From NCBI GenBank assembly GCA_025617745.1, contig CM046853.1, positions 29,515,822 to 29,579,821 on the forward strand: 64,000 nt of DNA. The letters run 5' to 3'. The notes beneath the pieces are model-generated. The model saw nothing but the letters and a program-made list of their open reading frames with translations. It was not told where the DNA came from and ran no database searches. This document shows, piece by piece, positions 32,701 through 45,105 of this stretch. Numbering within the stretch: the stretch's first letter is position 1; each line of letters starts with the position of its first letter. Source of the stretch: Heliocidaris erythrogramma. Its lineage: Eukaryota > Echinodermata > Echinoidea > Camarodonta > Echinometridae. Both the position numbers and the translations under genes were made by a program.

Positions 32701-34518
32701 TTTCTTTGTTTCGTAGAAAAGATAAAGAAAACAATTAATTCCCTTGAAAAATTATCACTGAAACCTAAAGGGAAAGCTTTACTTCAAGGGGGGGGGGGAG
32801 ATCTGTTCTCCCCTTTATTAATCGGTTTGAATTCAGTGTTCTCCATTAGAAAATTTCAATCATACTTTATATTTTATTCATTAAAGTCAGGCGAAACCAA
32901 AATATTTCTGGGAGGACCTAATCTGTAAATTTTAAGATCAAAAACAGTTTCGTACATGAGATATTGATATTCAAGTTGATCTGCCGTAACACCAAATGAT
33001 TTATCAGTGACTGATAAATCCTAAAAATTAATACTACCGTGTGATTTCTCAAAAAGTTGTGCATTAAGAAGAAACTTTTCAGGGGTATTTTATAAGTTCA
33101 AAGAAAATCAAGGCAATGAAGTATTTTTTTTTTTACCAATTTGAAATGTGTATCAACCCTGTGTGTTTTTTTTTACCAGTAATGCAGCACTGTTCAATAT
33201 CGCATGGTGAAGACGCATTTTACCCCCTTTTAGTGAGTGGCGTAGGCGATTTAAAACTCCTAAATTTCAATAAAAACCTACTGTAACCTTTTCGCAGAAT
33301 ATAAATTTACTTCCATTGGCAACCTTTGTAATCATAATCCACAATGGTATATTTATATTAACTTTAGAGTGAAAATTGTAATATTCTATGGACATATTGG
33401 AGAAGTGAAGAGGTGAAGCACACGTGATAGACTTCGGCACGTGTACATAATCTAATACGTCTTTGACAGAACAAATCTCTACTATGGATTTTGACATGTA
33501 ACCAGCTGCTTATTTTACTGGGATGTTTTCTTATTGATCTAGGATTTTTAGGTCTTCATGGTAATACTTTATCGACTTTATCCCTTTTATGTCATGAAGA
33601 TTCGAGAACTTTGGTGTCTGCATGAAGGGATAATGCATGCCTCTCATTTGATATTACCCTGCGGTTAAAAGTTATATTTTTAGATAGCTTAAACCTCTAA
33701 ACTTGAATAAATGAAAGTTTAATGTTCACTCCAACTCAAAAGCAAATCGAGGACACCGTATCATAATCTATATAGGACACCCTATTATAATCGAGGACAC
33801 CCTATTATATAGCCAATATGTTAAATTATACTTTTCCCATTGAAATTAGTAATAAATAATCGTTTTGATATTTTGTAGTTGAAGAATATATAACTTTTCA
33901 ATTTTTTAATTCTTCTACTTCATGCCTTAAAATCCCCCAAAAGATTAGTCAAAAAAGGTGAAAACACATGCAGTGAAAATAAGAAATAGGCCAATATAAA
34001 TAACACAGAAGGAATAATTTCAACACCAAATACAAAAGATAATCCAAAATGCATTGAACTATTACAAAGGAGATGATTAGGGGCCTCCCACCGGGTTATT
34101 AAAACTATTCAATTAAATATAATTAGTTTGAATAATTATAGAAGGATTACAGATTTTGGCGTTCTCTTATGTTGTCATAGCTATTTGTTCCATTGTGTGC
34201 TATAATATGTGATATACTGATGTGGGCAGAACCACTTTATTCAGTCTCGTTGACTCGTTTTGGATTAGGCTTTTTAAGGGCGTTTCCTTTCTAGCTGAAG
34301 TCAAACTTCTCTGACAATCTATCCTGTCAACACGAGTATATCTTTCCATCTAATGTATATACCCATATTATTCTCCGACCTATCATTGCACTTATTTAAG
34401 CATAATGTGTTATATAGCATCAGTTGGTGATACATTAAGTATTATACAAAATTGTGCATCTTGCATTGGTAGCCGTTTACTCCATCATGTTTCATTTAAA
34501 GCTGAAACCTAATGTTCG
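29746..34518. other. Long intron or intergenic DNA
   Basis: If the receptor uses the first exons at 48.5 or 58.2 kb, this is intron. Visible are poly-G runs (about 30964, 32440, 32789), a TC/CA tract at 32146-32250 and a small palindrome AACTTGTCAT/ATGACAAGTT at about 31077. No gene is supported. Confidence 0.4.
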
Positions 34519-36323
34519 TACAAAAAGTACACACTTTGGAAATATTCTCCATAATGATTATATCAATATAATTTTATTTTATACAATTATGGGTGAGCGT
34601 CTGTTTCATCGTATGACGCTATGAGTAATGACAATATTTTATGCTTGAGTGAGTGCTGGCTAATTTTGTAAAACTCGCAAAAACTGGTTTGCGCAAATAA
34701 TTGTTATGTTTCATTGTTTGCGCAAAAATGTTTCAGTGTTGAATTTGATCAAAGTGCGTATCAGGCAGTAACTGCATGTTCTCTATTAATCATCAATCAC
34801 TGATTTGAAAAATCATTTAATCCTTAATGCTGTACCTTACCGCACGTCCACACTCCTTCCTTCCACGGACACGCACACACGAGCTCGCGCACACACACAC
34901 ACACACACACACATTCCCACAAAAATTGAAGATTATGTCCTTCTGCTCACAATTCTTTTTTGACTGGAGCATGTCTAAAGGATGCAATTGGATTGCACTA
35001 CAGGAAGATGGACCTAAAATGATTCATTTTCAAGAAGAGAGCTTAAAAATAAAGAAAAATCCGGTTTTGACCATTTAATGTTGTTTCTTGCTTTGCCTCA
35101 TCTCTTCCAACCAGTTGAGGATGCGTTAATGTCTGGGACATGTAGAAAGGATGCACTGTAATCCATGATGATATCTTTCACAAGTTCATTGAAGATATGT
35201 TAAAACATTTTTAAATCAATAAATTTGACTGTCTTTGAATTCTTATTCGTCATACGAGTTTCTGGGATCTTCTATTTAAGAGGAACAATAAATTTGACGA
35301 AGAAAATAATATGTATTGTTACGTTTCTCCTCCCGTTATTACATTCAATTTGCCTCTTCAGGCAAAAATGGGTATTGATGCAGTTAATTTGTGCTGGAAA
35401 CACATCACCTGCAACGATGGTGGCGGTTGGGGGTAGTGGCGTATCCAGCAATGGGTGAAGCTGGGGTAGCTCCTTCTTGAAGCCCCAGGAGAAAAATAAC
35501 AGTGCAACATGATATGCTCAGTATGCTTGTTCAAGAACGGAGCTGTCCAGATTGGATCCCGTCCCCCTCCCCTTATCAGTCAATCAATGTGGGTGTGCAC
35601 TGATTTATATTTAAATATTAAATGATGGTTCAAATCAAGTTAAAGACCTCAGCCTGACCGAATTTTGAAATATACCCTTTATTCATCCACGGGGAGCTAT
35701 ATATTTTCTGAACAAATTGAAACCAACTTCATGAGATTCCGTTTCCTGTGGAAGGAGTAACAGCGTCCCGAATGTTGAGCCCCGGTGGTTTGGGCCCCGT
35801 CTCTGAGGAACGCTACTTTGCGGGGGGTGAAAATTTGATGACGACATATCGTGTAGACGCACTCGGAGCTGTATACATGACATGTCGTCACACGTCTAGC
35901 GACCCCTGCAGTGTTACGCCATAGGGAGGGGGCGGACCAAAAAAATTATCTTTTTATTTTTTATGGATAAACGGAGACGAAAATTTATGAATAACCAGGG
36001 TAATTATATTCTTTGTTTACTAAGCTTTACGTCAATATATGGTTGTTTTGGGTCAGGCTGAGGTCTCCACCGAAAACTTACAGTACTGCCTGGTACGCAC
36101 TTTGATCAAATTCAAGACTGAGCAAGGACGTACTAGGCACTGAGGCATTTTTGCGAGTTTCACAAAAGTAGCCAGTAATCACTCAAGCTTGAAATATTGT
36201 CATTACTCATAGTGTCGTCCGATGAAACAGACCGTTACCCATACTGTATAAGAAAAAGGAATCGTCTTGATATTGTGAAATTATCATTTTGGAGGATATT
36301 TTCAAAGTGTATCCTTTTTTACG
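34519..36323. repeat. 1.8-kb inverted repeat with long arms
   Basis: The left arm (34519-34774) is matched inverted by the right arm (36081-36323). Shared blocks include GAGTAATGACAATATTT, CTGTTTCATCG, GAATTTGATCAAAGTGCGTA and CAGGCAGTA. Inside is a second inverted pair, GACCTCAGCCTGACC (about 35645) and GGTCAGGCTGAGGTC (about 36052). A CA microsatellite lies at 34870-34915. It resembles a foldback-type element. Confidence 0.75.
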
Positions 36324-36639
36324 CAATGTAGTGTTGGAAATAGTCTAATGTCGTGGAAACAAACATAAAGAAAAACCCGACTGATATTTCATTGGTATTG
36401 ATATAGAGGAAACTAATCTCTCCTTCGACACGATACAAAATTGTAGAACAGTAAATTACAGATGTTAACAGATTTTCTGTTGCATCACTCAGATCTTTTT
36501 AGTGTTGATTTACTTTGATTTTTTTGAAGTGAAAATTAAAAATAAACAAATTTCATTTAACTAGCCTATGTTTATGATATAGACCTAGATATTTTCAGCC
36601 AAGATAACGAGTATATTAAAGCAAGCTGAAAACAGATAA

Positions 36640-36677
<38 letters not shown>

Positions 36678-36699
36678 TGTGAAAGAGAGAGAGAGAGAG

Positions 36700-36743
<44 letters not shown>

Positions 36744-36750
36744 TCTGGGA
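36640..36750. repeat. GA/GT microsatellite
   Basis: (GA)n blocks interrupted by (GT)n at about 36700-36725. Leucine/serine frames on the - strand are incidental. Confidence 0.9.
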
Positions 36751-39663
36751 GGGAGGGATTGGGGGAGAGAAAGAGTGGAAACGGAGATACAAAGAAACAG
36801 AGAAAGGGATCTGAAGAGCAGTCAATGGTAGCAGTATATGCAATTTGAAAAATAAAAAGAACAAAAATTAAAAAAAAAAGTCAGCTTCATCTGCGAGGAA
36901 TAACTTTTTCCACGAATTCACTTATTCTTTGACTGTTGTACGACTAATGGACGATATAACATAATTTAATTTCTCCTTCAAAATGTCCTGTAAATATAAA
37001 TGTACAAGAGTCGTAAGAGTGTGCCGAGGACAATGATATGCCCTTATAATAAAGCCCTCGAGGAGCGTGCTTTGAATAAAAAAGGTCTGTTGATTGCCAA
37101 TCTAATGTGGAGACTCAACGTGTATCAAATTTCCCCAATCCTCATGATATCCGATACAATTGTTAGACATTAATTTTGCACAAGCGAAATATGGACATTT
37201 TAAAACATGATAGCTTTGCAAATTCTGAGGACCGGATGAGCGATGCTTAAATTGTTTTGATTGTAAGAATACGATGTTTGTGATGCATCTAGTATTCATG
37301 AATAATAGAAAAGATAATTCGCATCGGAGGAGGTTGGCGTATTTTTTTTTAATCAAAGAACATTGATCCTAGCTCTCTGTCTGTCCGTCTGTCTCCTTTA
37401 TCCCCCCTCTCTCTCTCTCTATATATATCTCCCCTACTTATCATAATTTATCATCATACTATTTTAAGCTTGTACTGAGCCTGATCAGTTAGTCACGGAT
37501 GGACATTTGACAAATTTCGAAAGTTTGAAGGCCGGTAGAAAATAAATATTTACTCGAAGAAAGCTGTTTTATGTTTCATGATTGTGAAGGGCATCACTAA
37601 AGGAGTTGAAACTTGATAAAATTTGCCATGGTTACCTACTAATTAAAATTATAATCCATAAAATATTCAATGTCACGGACGGACATAATGCCTACTCTTA
37701 ATCGAACAGGCTGTACTCGTCATCTTTTTTTTTGTTGGTTGCTATAGAAGTCTACTAACAGTGAGAAAATTCTAACATTCTAACATTTTTTACAATGTAA
37801 AATTGAAAAGGAGATTGATTTGACGCAATATTGGATATGTATAATTCATCAAGAGCATTCTAAACCAGCATTCATCATGAGAATGTTTTGTTTTTCTCAA
37901 TATATATAAATGGGACTAGATGCAGCAATATGAGCTCGAAATGTATATGGAACATTACCGAATACCATTACACTCATGCTGGTATTCTATTTCATCCATT
38001 CTTATAATGGCTCAGTCAGCCTTGTTCCTTTTGTTAATTTTCTGCTCATGGTGAGAGTTTAGCCTAGTTGAAAATGGAAGCATGTTATTTTGAGAGGAAA
38101 CATGATAATCTTTAAATTTGTGACACCAAATTTATAATGTGTTTTTTTTAAGAGAAGTTTTGTTTTACCTCTATTCCTTAAGTTTTGTTTTACCTCTATT
38201 CCTTAATGATTAGTACGAGTAGTAATCAGGAGATTGGAAGTTTCCCCGGCTGACCGGCCGGTATTGTAGCTAGAGGGCCGGTTGATCAAGTCACCAGTGA
38301 CCGGTCGCACCGAAATTCCCGGCCAAATTGCAGTACTATAGTCCGCCCTTTGATCGTGATAACAGTGCTGCTACAACAGGTTCATACTTCTAAAAGAAGG
38401 TGATGACCATTACGTAACCATCTTCTATGTGCGTCTTTATTGACACACCTACACGAGGAGATGTTAATAATTAACCGTTTATTATGATGGTGGTATCTTC
38501 GGTTTGTTGAGCAGTGATAAGAAAGCAATGGAACTGGATGTTGATGTTGGTGTTGTTATAGGATGAATAATGCACATAGATTAAAATAATTTGTAGACGC
38601 ATCTCACTCTCATCTATAGCATGCACATCCCTCGTATAACGTTTGTAAGGTCTGTGTAACTCTGATTATGTCATCCTGATTTCAAGGAAGTTTTAAGGTA
38701 CGCCTCGTCGAAGCCTCGAAGGTCGATTTATTATGAAACATTTGGATTGGAGTATTCATCAATACTCTATGAAATATCTTAGATGAATTAGCAAAGCTGA
38801 GAAATATAGGTGCGCAGCCTAAAATACATTCTAAAAACTAAACCATTTATTAGACATGAGGTGTGACAGCGTGACAGTTAGCATACAACATCTCTCTCTC
38901 TCTCTCTCTCTCTCTAACCCCCCCCCCCCCCCCCGGCCCATGAGAAGATCAAACTCTTTATTTATAGTGTTAAACCAATGTGGGTGCAAGAGAAGCAGTC
39001 AAACGAAGCATTTTCTGATACTGACATAAATTGCAATGAGCAATAATAATGTTTGGTAACAAATAATAATCATTATTCTAAATAACGTGATGAATATCAA
39101 CTCTAGAATTATGTAGCCGACATGGTGCCTCCTTCTCTCCACTTATTTCCGCACTTCACTTTCTGTAGTCCCCAATGGGCATCTCTCTCTCTCTCTCAAC
39201 ATTCCTTTATCTGTTATTTCCGTCCGTAAACCTCCCCCTCTGCCTTTCCATCTTCTTCATGTCTTTTTCATTTCCCGTGGTCTCTATTTTGATTCTGATT
39301 TTCATTCACTTCTGATTCAGTGAAGGTTTATACATTGTGCCTTTTCAATTCAGAGATATACCTAATCATAACGTCAAACAAAATATATAAAAAAGTCCCA
39401 ACAGAACCGGATTTCCATTAACATGATTATAAGTTTTTCTTTATGTCCTTGTGGTTGCCAACTTCTGCCAAGATCAGTCATACGGGAATGCTGGTTGAGA
39501 GCCAGTACAGTGTCATCATCAAGTTCTTTCAAGCCTCCAGAACCATGGGGAGCCTGGTGGATGCTGCAACCGGAGATTATAATATGGTCGATGATTATAA
39601 GCAATGATAACTCCTTCTCATAAGTGAGTCCTGGTTAGAACAGACACGGTTCACTGTGATCCC
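36751..39663. other. AT-rich noncoding DNA
   Basis: Contains a 25-bp direct duplication (AAGTTTTGTTTTACCTCTAT) at about 38156-38206. A GC-rich patch at 38240-38340 repeats CCGGCCG/ACCGGTC motifs, and a TC tract followed by poly-C lies at 38888-38935. No gene. Confidence 0.4.
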
Positions 39664-40259
39664 TAAAAGGGAAATCCAACCTTAATAGTAAGTTCCTTTG
39701 AAAGAAAGAGGAAAAATCAGAGAAGCAGATTGGTGAAAGTTTGAACGAAATCGGACAAGCACTAAGAAAGTTGTGAATTTTTAAAAGTTGTAATGACTAT
39801 AAATTTCAAATTGGCCGAATATAATGTCACTGTGATGTAGCTGTGGACAACTCCCCCATTCGCTCCAACACACAAAATGACTAAAGTGTCACTTTTTTCA
39901 AAATGTATTACTCAGTAGGATCTTTTTCTTTCATGAGGACATATAACGTACAATATGCTATCTCCAATATATTTTGAGTACTGCCCCGAGGGTAAAAGCG
40001 CCTCGAAGAAAACCGCAAATTAAGGATATTTTTGTGTACGACAAGCGGGAGAGTTGTCCACAAAAATGTCACAATCGACTCACCAAATTGCCAATTTGAG
40101 ATTGGCATAGATGTAGTGATCTCATTTTTCAAACGTCCATAACTTTCTTAATCCTTGTCCGATTTCTTTCAAACTCACAATCCTGTTTTTCTTATTTTTC
40201 TGCTTTCACACAAATAATCTTTTTTTTTTTTTTTTTACCAAGGTTGGGTTGCCCTTTAA
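39664..40259. mobile_element. Foldback MITE, complete copy
   Basis: The ends TAAAAGGGAAATCCAACCTT and AAGGTTGGGTTGCCCTTTAA are inverted. Similarity continues inward: GAAAGTTTGAACGAAATCGG on the left opposes CCGATTTCTTTCAAACT on the right, and GACAACTCCCCCATTCG opposes CGGGAGAGTTGTCC. It is thus almost a palindrome of about 600 bp. Noncoding. Confidence 0.8.
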
Positions 40260-42964
40260 GAGCCTATATTCAGGGCTTGCTATATCTCACATTCATCAAG
40301 TTTCTACCTTTCTTTTTGGTCTTATTTCCCCAGGACTGTCCCAAATTAGAATCTCGTTTTGCTGAAGACGTAACCACCCATGGTTAACTACATTTTTCTC
40401 CCTCCTGATTATTTTTCAGTGATCAACAGTGGCTGAGGTGAAATGATAAAGCGACGAAAACGTCGACCTCCCTAAATGAGAATCCTTGTAAAAATCAGTG
40501 CTCGCTTGTCCATATAATCTTAAAAAACCTTGAAGGAATCAGCTTGACCGAATCCTAGTATAGCATCATTATCCTTGTGTATTCTTGACCAGCATGATGA
40601 CCAGTGTTTGTTAGATGCAGCGTATTTTCAGTTCAGTCATGTTACATCCATTCTGCACCCAAATCGCGAATAAGATTTGCCTCCAGAAATGTGACCAGCC
40701 TTTCTTTTCGTGTTTTTTGTGTTCTTTTTTGGTCAAAGGCAGGAGATAATCTAACCAAGCATTCATTATTTGAATTTGGATTGTCCCCTGAATGGGTTAG
40801 CAGAGGGGCAGGTGTATAGGCCTGATAAGGCTGTCAAAATAATGTGTGCATAATAAATCGTATTTTGTAAAACATAAAAAATGAAATAAAATAAAAATAA
40901 CGATAATCATGATAAAAACATACAATTCCTTATTCATCTTCAAACACATAAATCAAGAAATAAAGTCTAGTCATCATTTGTGTATAATTTTTAAAAGCCT
41001 GTAATTTTTTCCTAATTTTTGAAACGTACATTTACATATATTTACCCCGTGGTCTCAATAATTTATCGCCATGTTTGAGACAGTACAATTGCTGCGAAAA
41101 TGTTCCAGCGGAAAATATTCACCTGTATAGTTCAAAGCCACTTCAACGAACTATCAGTAGAAGAAAGAAGACAGCGTCATCATTTTGATCATTGCGACTG
41201 CTCTTGAAGGAAAGCAATTGTGAAATTGCCCTTTGCTGACTGTTTTGATGGCCAGAAAATCACCGCATTAAAGAGATAAAATTTCATGTAATGACGATTT
41301 GTCCTGATATAAAATGGTTCTAAACCAGACTAAGAAACTCTACAATATCCCTATCACTATACCTCACAAGCACAATTCCAGTATTTCCAATGTAGGCCCT
41401 AGAGGCAAACCTTTAATGAGTCGTCATCATAGGCCTTCCATTACGCACCGTCCCCCAGTATTTTCAATGATTATATGCAGAACTTCGCTGTAACCTAAAC
41501 CTGTATATTGTTTGCAGTGTGGTGTGCGGCGAAATTTAGGATAGAAAATAAATAGGAAAGCCTTTCATTTTCTAGTGCTGAAAATAGGTGTAATCATGGT
41601 CATTTTTGTGCATCCTACCTGTTACCCTAGGTAGTGGGTGGCGAAAATAGATGAAATATCTCACTTAAAGGTAATGTCAGCCCTCTGCGTATGGCATCAG
41701 TTTTCAAATAGTTCTTGTGAATGACAAACCTTATCCAAGAGAGCAGTCTGTTTATAGGATGGAGAAAAAAAATCTGGAAGCGATCAGGAACCTAAAGTAT
41801 CCGAAATCACATTGTAAGATAAAAATAGTGCACGCGTTGTTTTCTGTTTTGACAGTATGAACTAGCTGCAGATGTTTTTCTTCTTTTAATTCCTATTTTA
41901 TCTTTATCAAATCAGTTTCCAAATAATAGAATAACATTTGCTATTTGAATGATTAAACCTTGAAAGGTACTGGATATAAAGAATAATATTCGAACGTTTT
42001 TGGCATTGAGAAAATACTTCAAACTTCAAGAAATAAAATCACATTTATTTGCTTATTACATAGTGAAAGCTTGCATTAGGGATTGGAAAAGTTGCTGTGA
42101 AGGTTTTAAAATCTTTTGAGAAAATCCTTAGAGTGTTTGCAAATGGATGACAAAGTAGTATACCTCGCATCGGGGGCGTAGCGTAAATCAAGCCATTGAG
42201 GGGGCACTGGCACCCTTGGGGTCACGGGTATTACTTGGAAAATTCAATGTTAATTTACAAGCCCACTGATTAGGGGGCTTGCGGGAAGGGGTCCTATCGT
42301 CTTCCCCTCCCCGTCCTTTTCCCCTCTTTCTCTCTCTCTCTCTCTTGCCGCCAATCGATTAGGGGGATGTGCCCCTGTGCCCCCTGATGTAACCACACCA
42401 CTGCCTCACATCTCCAGTCATATTTTCAAACCATTCGACTATGGCTATGTTATTTGACAGTCAAAATGTCTAGAAATTCCACTGAAATGTAATCTAGCGT
42501 GAATAATGCAACAGAAAACCACCCCAATGATTGACAGCGAAATCAATATTGACATCAATTTTTCCCCATCTTCACATTATACAAAGGTCTATACACACCA
42601 AGGGATCCCAGAGCTCTATTTAAGATAATAAATGGCATGAAGGAATTAAAGATGCATTTGAATTCAAACATGAGATGCCAGAGAAAATGACAGAAGTATT
42701 AAAACCACTAGGTATGAGTTAAGTTTAAATTGAAATTGGAGCTTAACTATTTTCTGACGTAAATGCACTTGGCGCACAAAGATTATCTTGGTTATGAATG
42801 GAATTAAAAATATGTAGAAATATAAGATAAGAATATCAAGAGAGAAGATTCGAAGTCGTAATACTCATGATACTATAGATGAAGTTTTGAAATAACAGTA
42901 CTGTCGGGATCTTAGTCGTATTAGATTTTGGTGTGTTGAATGGGGAATATTGCTTGAAAGAAGC
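40260..42964. other. AT-rich noncoding DNA
   Basis: A G-run family fragment (GGGGGCACTGGCACCCTTGG, flanked by a TC tract) lies at about 42165-42410. No gene is supported. Confidence 0.4.
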
Positions 42965-43351
42965 GTTTGTGGTACACCAAAATATCGTTAATTTGCGGTT
43001 TTCTCCGAAGCGCCTTTACCCTCGGCGCAGTAATCAAAATATATTGGAGATAGCATTATATTGTTATAGGTCCTAATGAAAGAAAATGATCCTACTGAGT
43101 AAGACATTTTGAAAAAAATGACATTTTAGTCATTTTTGTTTGTAGGAGCAAATGGGGGAGTTGTCCGCACAACATCACAGTGACATTACCTATTTTCGGC
43201 CAATTTGAAATTCCCATATGTATAGTGATTACAACTTTCAAAATTCATGACTTTCTTAATTGCTTGTCTGATTTCGTTCAAACTTTCACCAATCTGTTTC
43301 TCCGATTTGCCCTCGCTTTCTTTCAGATCAACTTGCCATTAAGGTTGGAAA
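42965..43351. mobile_element. Second, truncated copy of the foldback MITE (opposite orientation)
   Basis: It carries GCGGTTTTCTCCGAAGCGCC, the reverse complement of the middle of the 39664-40259 copy, and the GGGGGAGTTGTCC and TTCGTTCAAACTTTCACC blocks. It ends at ATTAAGGTTGG. The other terminal third is missing. Confidence 0.75.
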
Positions 43352-43605
43352 CTGTAGTGTAAGACTCGATTCAAAGCTTTGCATGCAAAAACGCATAACA
43401 TTGTCAGATTTCTATCTATTCCACATTGTTGACATTTTTGTGGATCATTGTAGATTATAGCATAATATATTGTTCATTCCTCATATTTGATGTAAAAGGG
43501 ATCATATAATGACCGTGATGACGTAAGAATAGATCACTATGGTGTCGGTAATTTGAACGTCGGGACTTTTCATTATCATGATTATGGTTTGACTATTATA
43601 CCCTT

Positions 43606-45105
43606 AGGATACAATGGCGGATCGGGGGGGGGGGGGGGGTGGGGTGGGCAAGGGGCATGTGACCCCTGACCAAACCAAATCTTTTGATACACATCCGAGT
43701 AAAACGGGGGGGGGGGGGGGCACTCGTTTTTCCGAATGTTGGCTTTTCCGAAGGTTCGTATTTCCGAAGGTTCATAATTCCGAAACACAAATTTCCCATG
43801 CCTGCAGGGTTCATAATTCCGAAAATGAAAAAGGGTTCATAATTCCGAAGGGTCATAATTCCGAAAATGAAAAAGGGTTCATAATTCCGGAGTTTTGATT
43901 CAGAAAATTGATCGAATATTCTATTCCCTATAGGTTTGGTTAATAAAACTTTATGATAATGATGACAGTTTTGTTTGTTAGAGATTAAAGTGCCTTAGTT
44001 GTTCCTAATGTATTTTAAAAGTACTAATTATAGAAATGTTCGGTCAACCTACGATTCGTTATCACTAGAGTGTAATTAATTCTTTAAAAAAAAGTGGAAT
44101 AAGAAACGGAAAATGGGGGAAGAGAAAATGTCTCTTAGTCCGACGGGAATAATCAGACAATTTAATCAGAGCATTACATTTTGTAAGGCCATCAAATGTT
44201 AATAAATTTAAGGTTCACTTACGGCGTGAATTCATTTCCATCCTCCCCCTCTTTTAAAGGAGAATATGATGAAACTTCTTCTTTTTTAGACATAGTTATA
44301 AGTGCCCACATGATTTTAATGACGAAATGCATGAGAGCTCGCGGAGTATATAGCGGATATCGGTGCTATACATCCAGGATCCAGGATTTAGTATAAGGGG
44401 GGGGGGGGGGGGGCACACAAAAGCAGGTTCGTCAACTTTTGGAAAAGGTAGACCCGTATTTTGGGGGTCTTGCCTGCTTCTCGAAAAGTCGCTCAGTGGG
44501 GGGGGGGGGGGGTTATGGGGGTCCAGTTTCATTCTAAAAGGGGGGGGGGGGGGCAATCGACAAAAGGGCGGATCCTTTATGGTCAAAATGCATACTTTTC
44601 TACCAAAGGAGGGGGGGGGGGGCACGGGCCGGAATTGGCCCCCTGGATCCGCCACTGCCCGAAACATCCCGATGCATTTGAATAATATTAGTTATAAATT
44701 GCACTTTCGGTCTGAATTTAATTTGCAATCTCCTCTCTATCAAAGAGGAATATGAATAATGTACTTTAAAAAAAGAAGAAGATGTACATAATTACCAATG
44801 ACCATGCAAACACATTAACGAAAGAGCAGAGTAATGATGGAGGTTACTGTCGTTTTTCCGAAGGTTCATAATTCCGAAGGTTCATAATTCAAAATTGAAT
44901 AGAACCCTATATCATTTCCGAAATTACGAACCCTATTTTGTTTTCGGAATTAAGAACCTTGGGATGAAGGAACCTTCGGAATAATTAACGTTCGGAATTA
45001 TATGAACCCTATTTCATTTTCGGAATTTTGAACCCCTTGGTATGGGGATTTTGTATTGCGAATTTATGAACCTTTGGAATTACGAATCTTCGAGAAAAAA
45101 AGGAT
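43606..45105. repeat. Cluster of GGTTCATAATTCCGAA motifs with G-run repeats between
   Basis: At least six copies of TTCATAATTCCGAA or TTCGTATTTCCGAA occur on the + strand at 43725-43890. At 44850-45095 two + copies are followed by at least five TTCGGAATTA-type inverted copies. The interval holds four poly-G runs (about 44397, 44499, 44540, 44610) ending CCCTGGATCCGCCACTG. Confidence 0.7.

Noticed and set aside
44296..44755. Gly-rich and Pro-rich frames on both strands
   Set aside because: They are produced by successive poly-G runs in dispersed repeats.
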